Assembly (NCBI GenBank): GCA_046294815.1
Contig: JBKBOJ010000028.1
Coordinates: 1-37,736, forward strand
DNA length: 37,736 bases
Source of the DNA: Pelomonas sp046294815
GTDB taxonomy: Bacteria; Pseudomonadota; Gammaproteobacteria; Burkholderiales; Burkholderiaceae_C
Reading direction: 5' to 3'
Under the pieces are notes generated by a model that was not told the DNA's origin, ran no database searches, and saw nothing but the letters and a program-made list of their open reading frames with translations. Both the position numbers and the translations under genes were made by a program. Shown here piece after piece: positions 36,911-37,736 of this stretch. Each line of letters begins with the position of its first letter. Position 1 is the first letter of the stretch.

Positions 36911-37736
36911 GCCAATCTCATCCCAACCAATTCGCCCTGCTGGGCCAGCGCCGCTTCGCGCCCTTCTTCTGGACGCAGTTCCTCGGCGCGGCGAACGACA
37001 ACGTCTTCAAGTTCGCCTTCACGCTGATGGTGACCTACCAGCTGCAGCTGGACTGGCTGCCACCCAGCATGGCCGGACTGGTCATCGGCGCGCTGTTCAT
37101 CCTGCCCTTCGTGCTGTTCTCGGCCACCAGCGGCCAGCTGGCCGACAAGCACGACAAGGCGCGGCTGATGCAGCTGGTCAAGAGCCTGGAGATCGCCATC
37201 ATGGGGGTCGCGGCCTGGGGCTTTTATGCCGCCAACGTGCCGGCGCTGCTTGCTTGCGTGTTCCTGATGGGCCTGCACTCGACGCTGTTCGGCCCGGTCA
37301 AGTACGCCTACCTGCCGCAGCAGCTCAACGAGCGCGAGCTGACCGGCGGCAACGGCATGGTGGAGATGGGCACTTTCGTCGCCATCCTGCTGGGCCAGTT
37401 GGCTGGCGGCATCCTGGTGGACACGCCGGTGGTGGGCCCGCAGCACGTGGCCTGGACCTGCCTGGGCCTGGCCATCCTCGGCCGCGCTGCGGCGCAGGCC
37501 ATTCCTGCCAGCCCGCCGACCGACCCGGAGCTGAAGATCAACTGGAACCCCTTCACCGAGACCTGGCGCAACCTGAAGATCGCCCACGAAGACCTGGCCG
37601 TGTTCCGCTCGCTGCTGGGCATCTCGTGGATGTGGTTCTTCGGCGCGGTCTTCCTGGCCAACTTCCCGGCCTTCGCCAAGGAGGTGCTGCACGGCAGCCC
37701 GCAGGTGGCCTCGCTGCTGCTGGCGGTGTTCTCCAT
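36907..37736 (+). CDS. MFS transporter resembling LplT (lysophospholipid transporter), 5' part
   Basis: The frame is open from ATG 36907 to the window end, 276 codons with no stop. It starts MSQSHPNQFALLGQRRFAPF and has repeated hydrophobic helices with MFS features: FLGAANDNVFKFAF, SGQLADKHDKARLM in the loop between helices 2 and 3, MGLHSTLFGPVKYAYLPQ and GNGMVEMGTFVAILLGQLAGG. These match LplT, which flips lysophospholipids across the inner membrane, and the N-terminal domain of longer proteins fused to an acyltransferase. Which form applies cannot be seen. The ATG overlaps the stop of the DUF2145 gene. Confidence 0.88.
   Translation, partial: MSQSHPNQFALLGQRRFAPFFWTQFLGAANDNVFKFAFTLMVTYQLQLDWLPPSMAGLVIGALFILPFVLFSATSGQLADKHDKARLMQLVKSLEIAIMGVAAWGFYAANVPALLACVFLMGLHSTLFGPVKYAYLPQQLNERELTGGNGMVEMGTFVAILLGQLAGGILVDTPVVGPQHVAWTCLGLAILGRAAAQAIPASPPTDPELKINWNPFTETWRNLKIAHEDLAVFRSLLGISWMWFFGAVFLANFPAFAKEVLHGSPQVASLLLAVFS

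Overview
The window is GC-rich DNA (strong G/C bias at third codon positions) with dense gene packing, many 1-11 bp start/stop overlaps and no rRNA, tRNA or CRISPR. The gene set (rlmJ, proC, separate ubiC and ubiA, GTP-type pckG, a CoxE/CoxG pair, a Tat-like amidohydrolase, DUF2145 proteins) and a palindromic repeat of a type I recall from Burkholderiales suggest a betaproteobacterium of that order, perhaps near Rubrivivax, Leptothrix or Roseateles. This placement is inference; no marker gene is present. Most of the window is ordinary chromosome.

Layout. 1-1217: end of a CoxE-like VWA gene overlapping coxG. 1346-4195: membrane hybrid histidine kinase, convergent with a WYL regulator (4199-4906). 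5031-5878: GDT1-type cation exporter and a small membrane protein. 5908-8852: glpK and glpD, divergent with only 23 bp between start codons. 8876-9919: EamA-type transporter with a palindromic repeat inserted in frame. 9897-12306: minus-strand chain rlmJ, SEC-C protein, metallophosphoesterase. 12410-15182: old yellow enzyme, then a coupled MOSC and beta-helix pair. 15291-19103: CPA2 antiporter with YbdK-type ligase, a fossil of a GGDEF domain, proC and ubiC. 19190-21997: tandem AP2-like protein, HPP-CBS membrane protein, Gfo/Idh/MocA oxidoreductase. 22013-25366 (minus): periplasmic binding protein, ubiA, S41 lipoprotein peptidase. 25440-26144: GST. 26190-29834 (minus): copA-type copper ATPase followed by a secreted protein and DUF2145 protein A, with a CueR/MerR-style promoter in front. 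30205-32076: pckG. 32132-32317: a MITE-like element just upstream of a CAAX-type membrane protease. 32984-35110: XRE-type regulator and amidohydrolase. 35218-37736: YiaA/B protein, a second secreted protein with DUF2145 protein B, and an LplT-like MFS transporter cut by the window end.

How genes work together. GlpK and GlpD bring glycerol to dihydroxyacetone phosphate and PckG drives gluconeogenesis. UbiC and UbiA carry out the first two committed steps of ubiquinone synthesis but are not adjacent. CopA exports copper. The least explained content is the pair of two-gene modules, each with a small exported protein overlapping a DUF2145 gene. One module follows copA and the other is translationally coupled to a lysophospholipid-transporter-like gene. 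Protein A has a His plus an Asn-Cys motif resembling permuted NlpC/P60 (LRAT-like) thiol enzymes, while protein B has Ser at the Cys position. This is my main candidate for an undescribed system.
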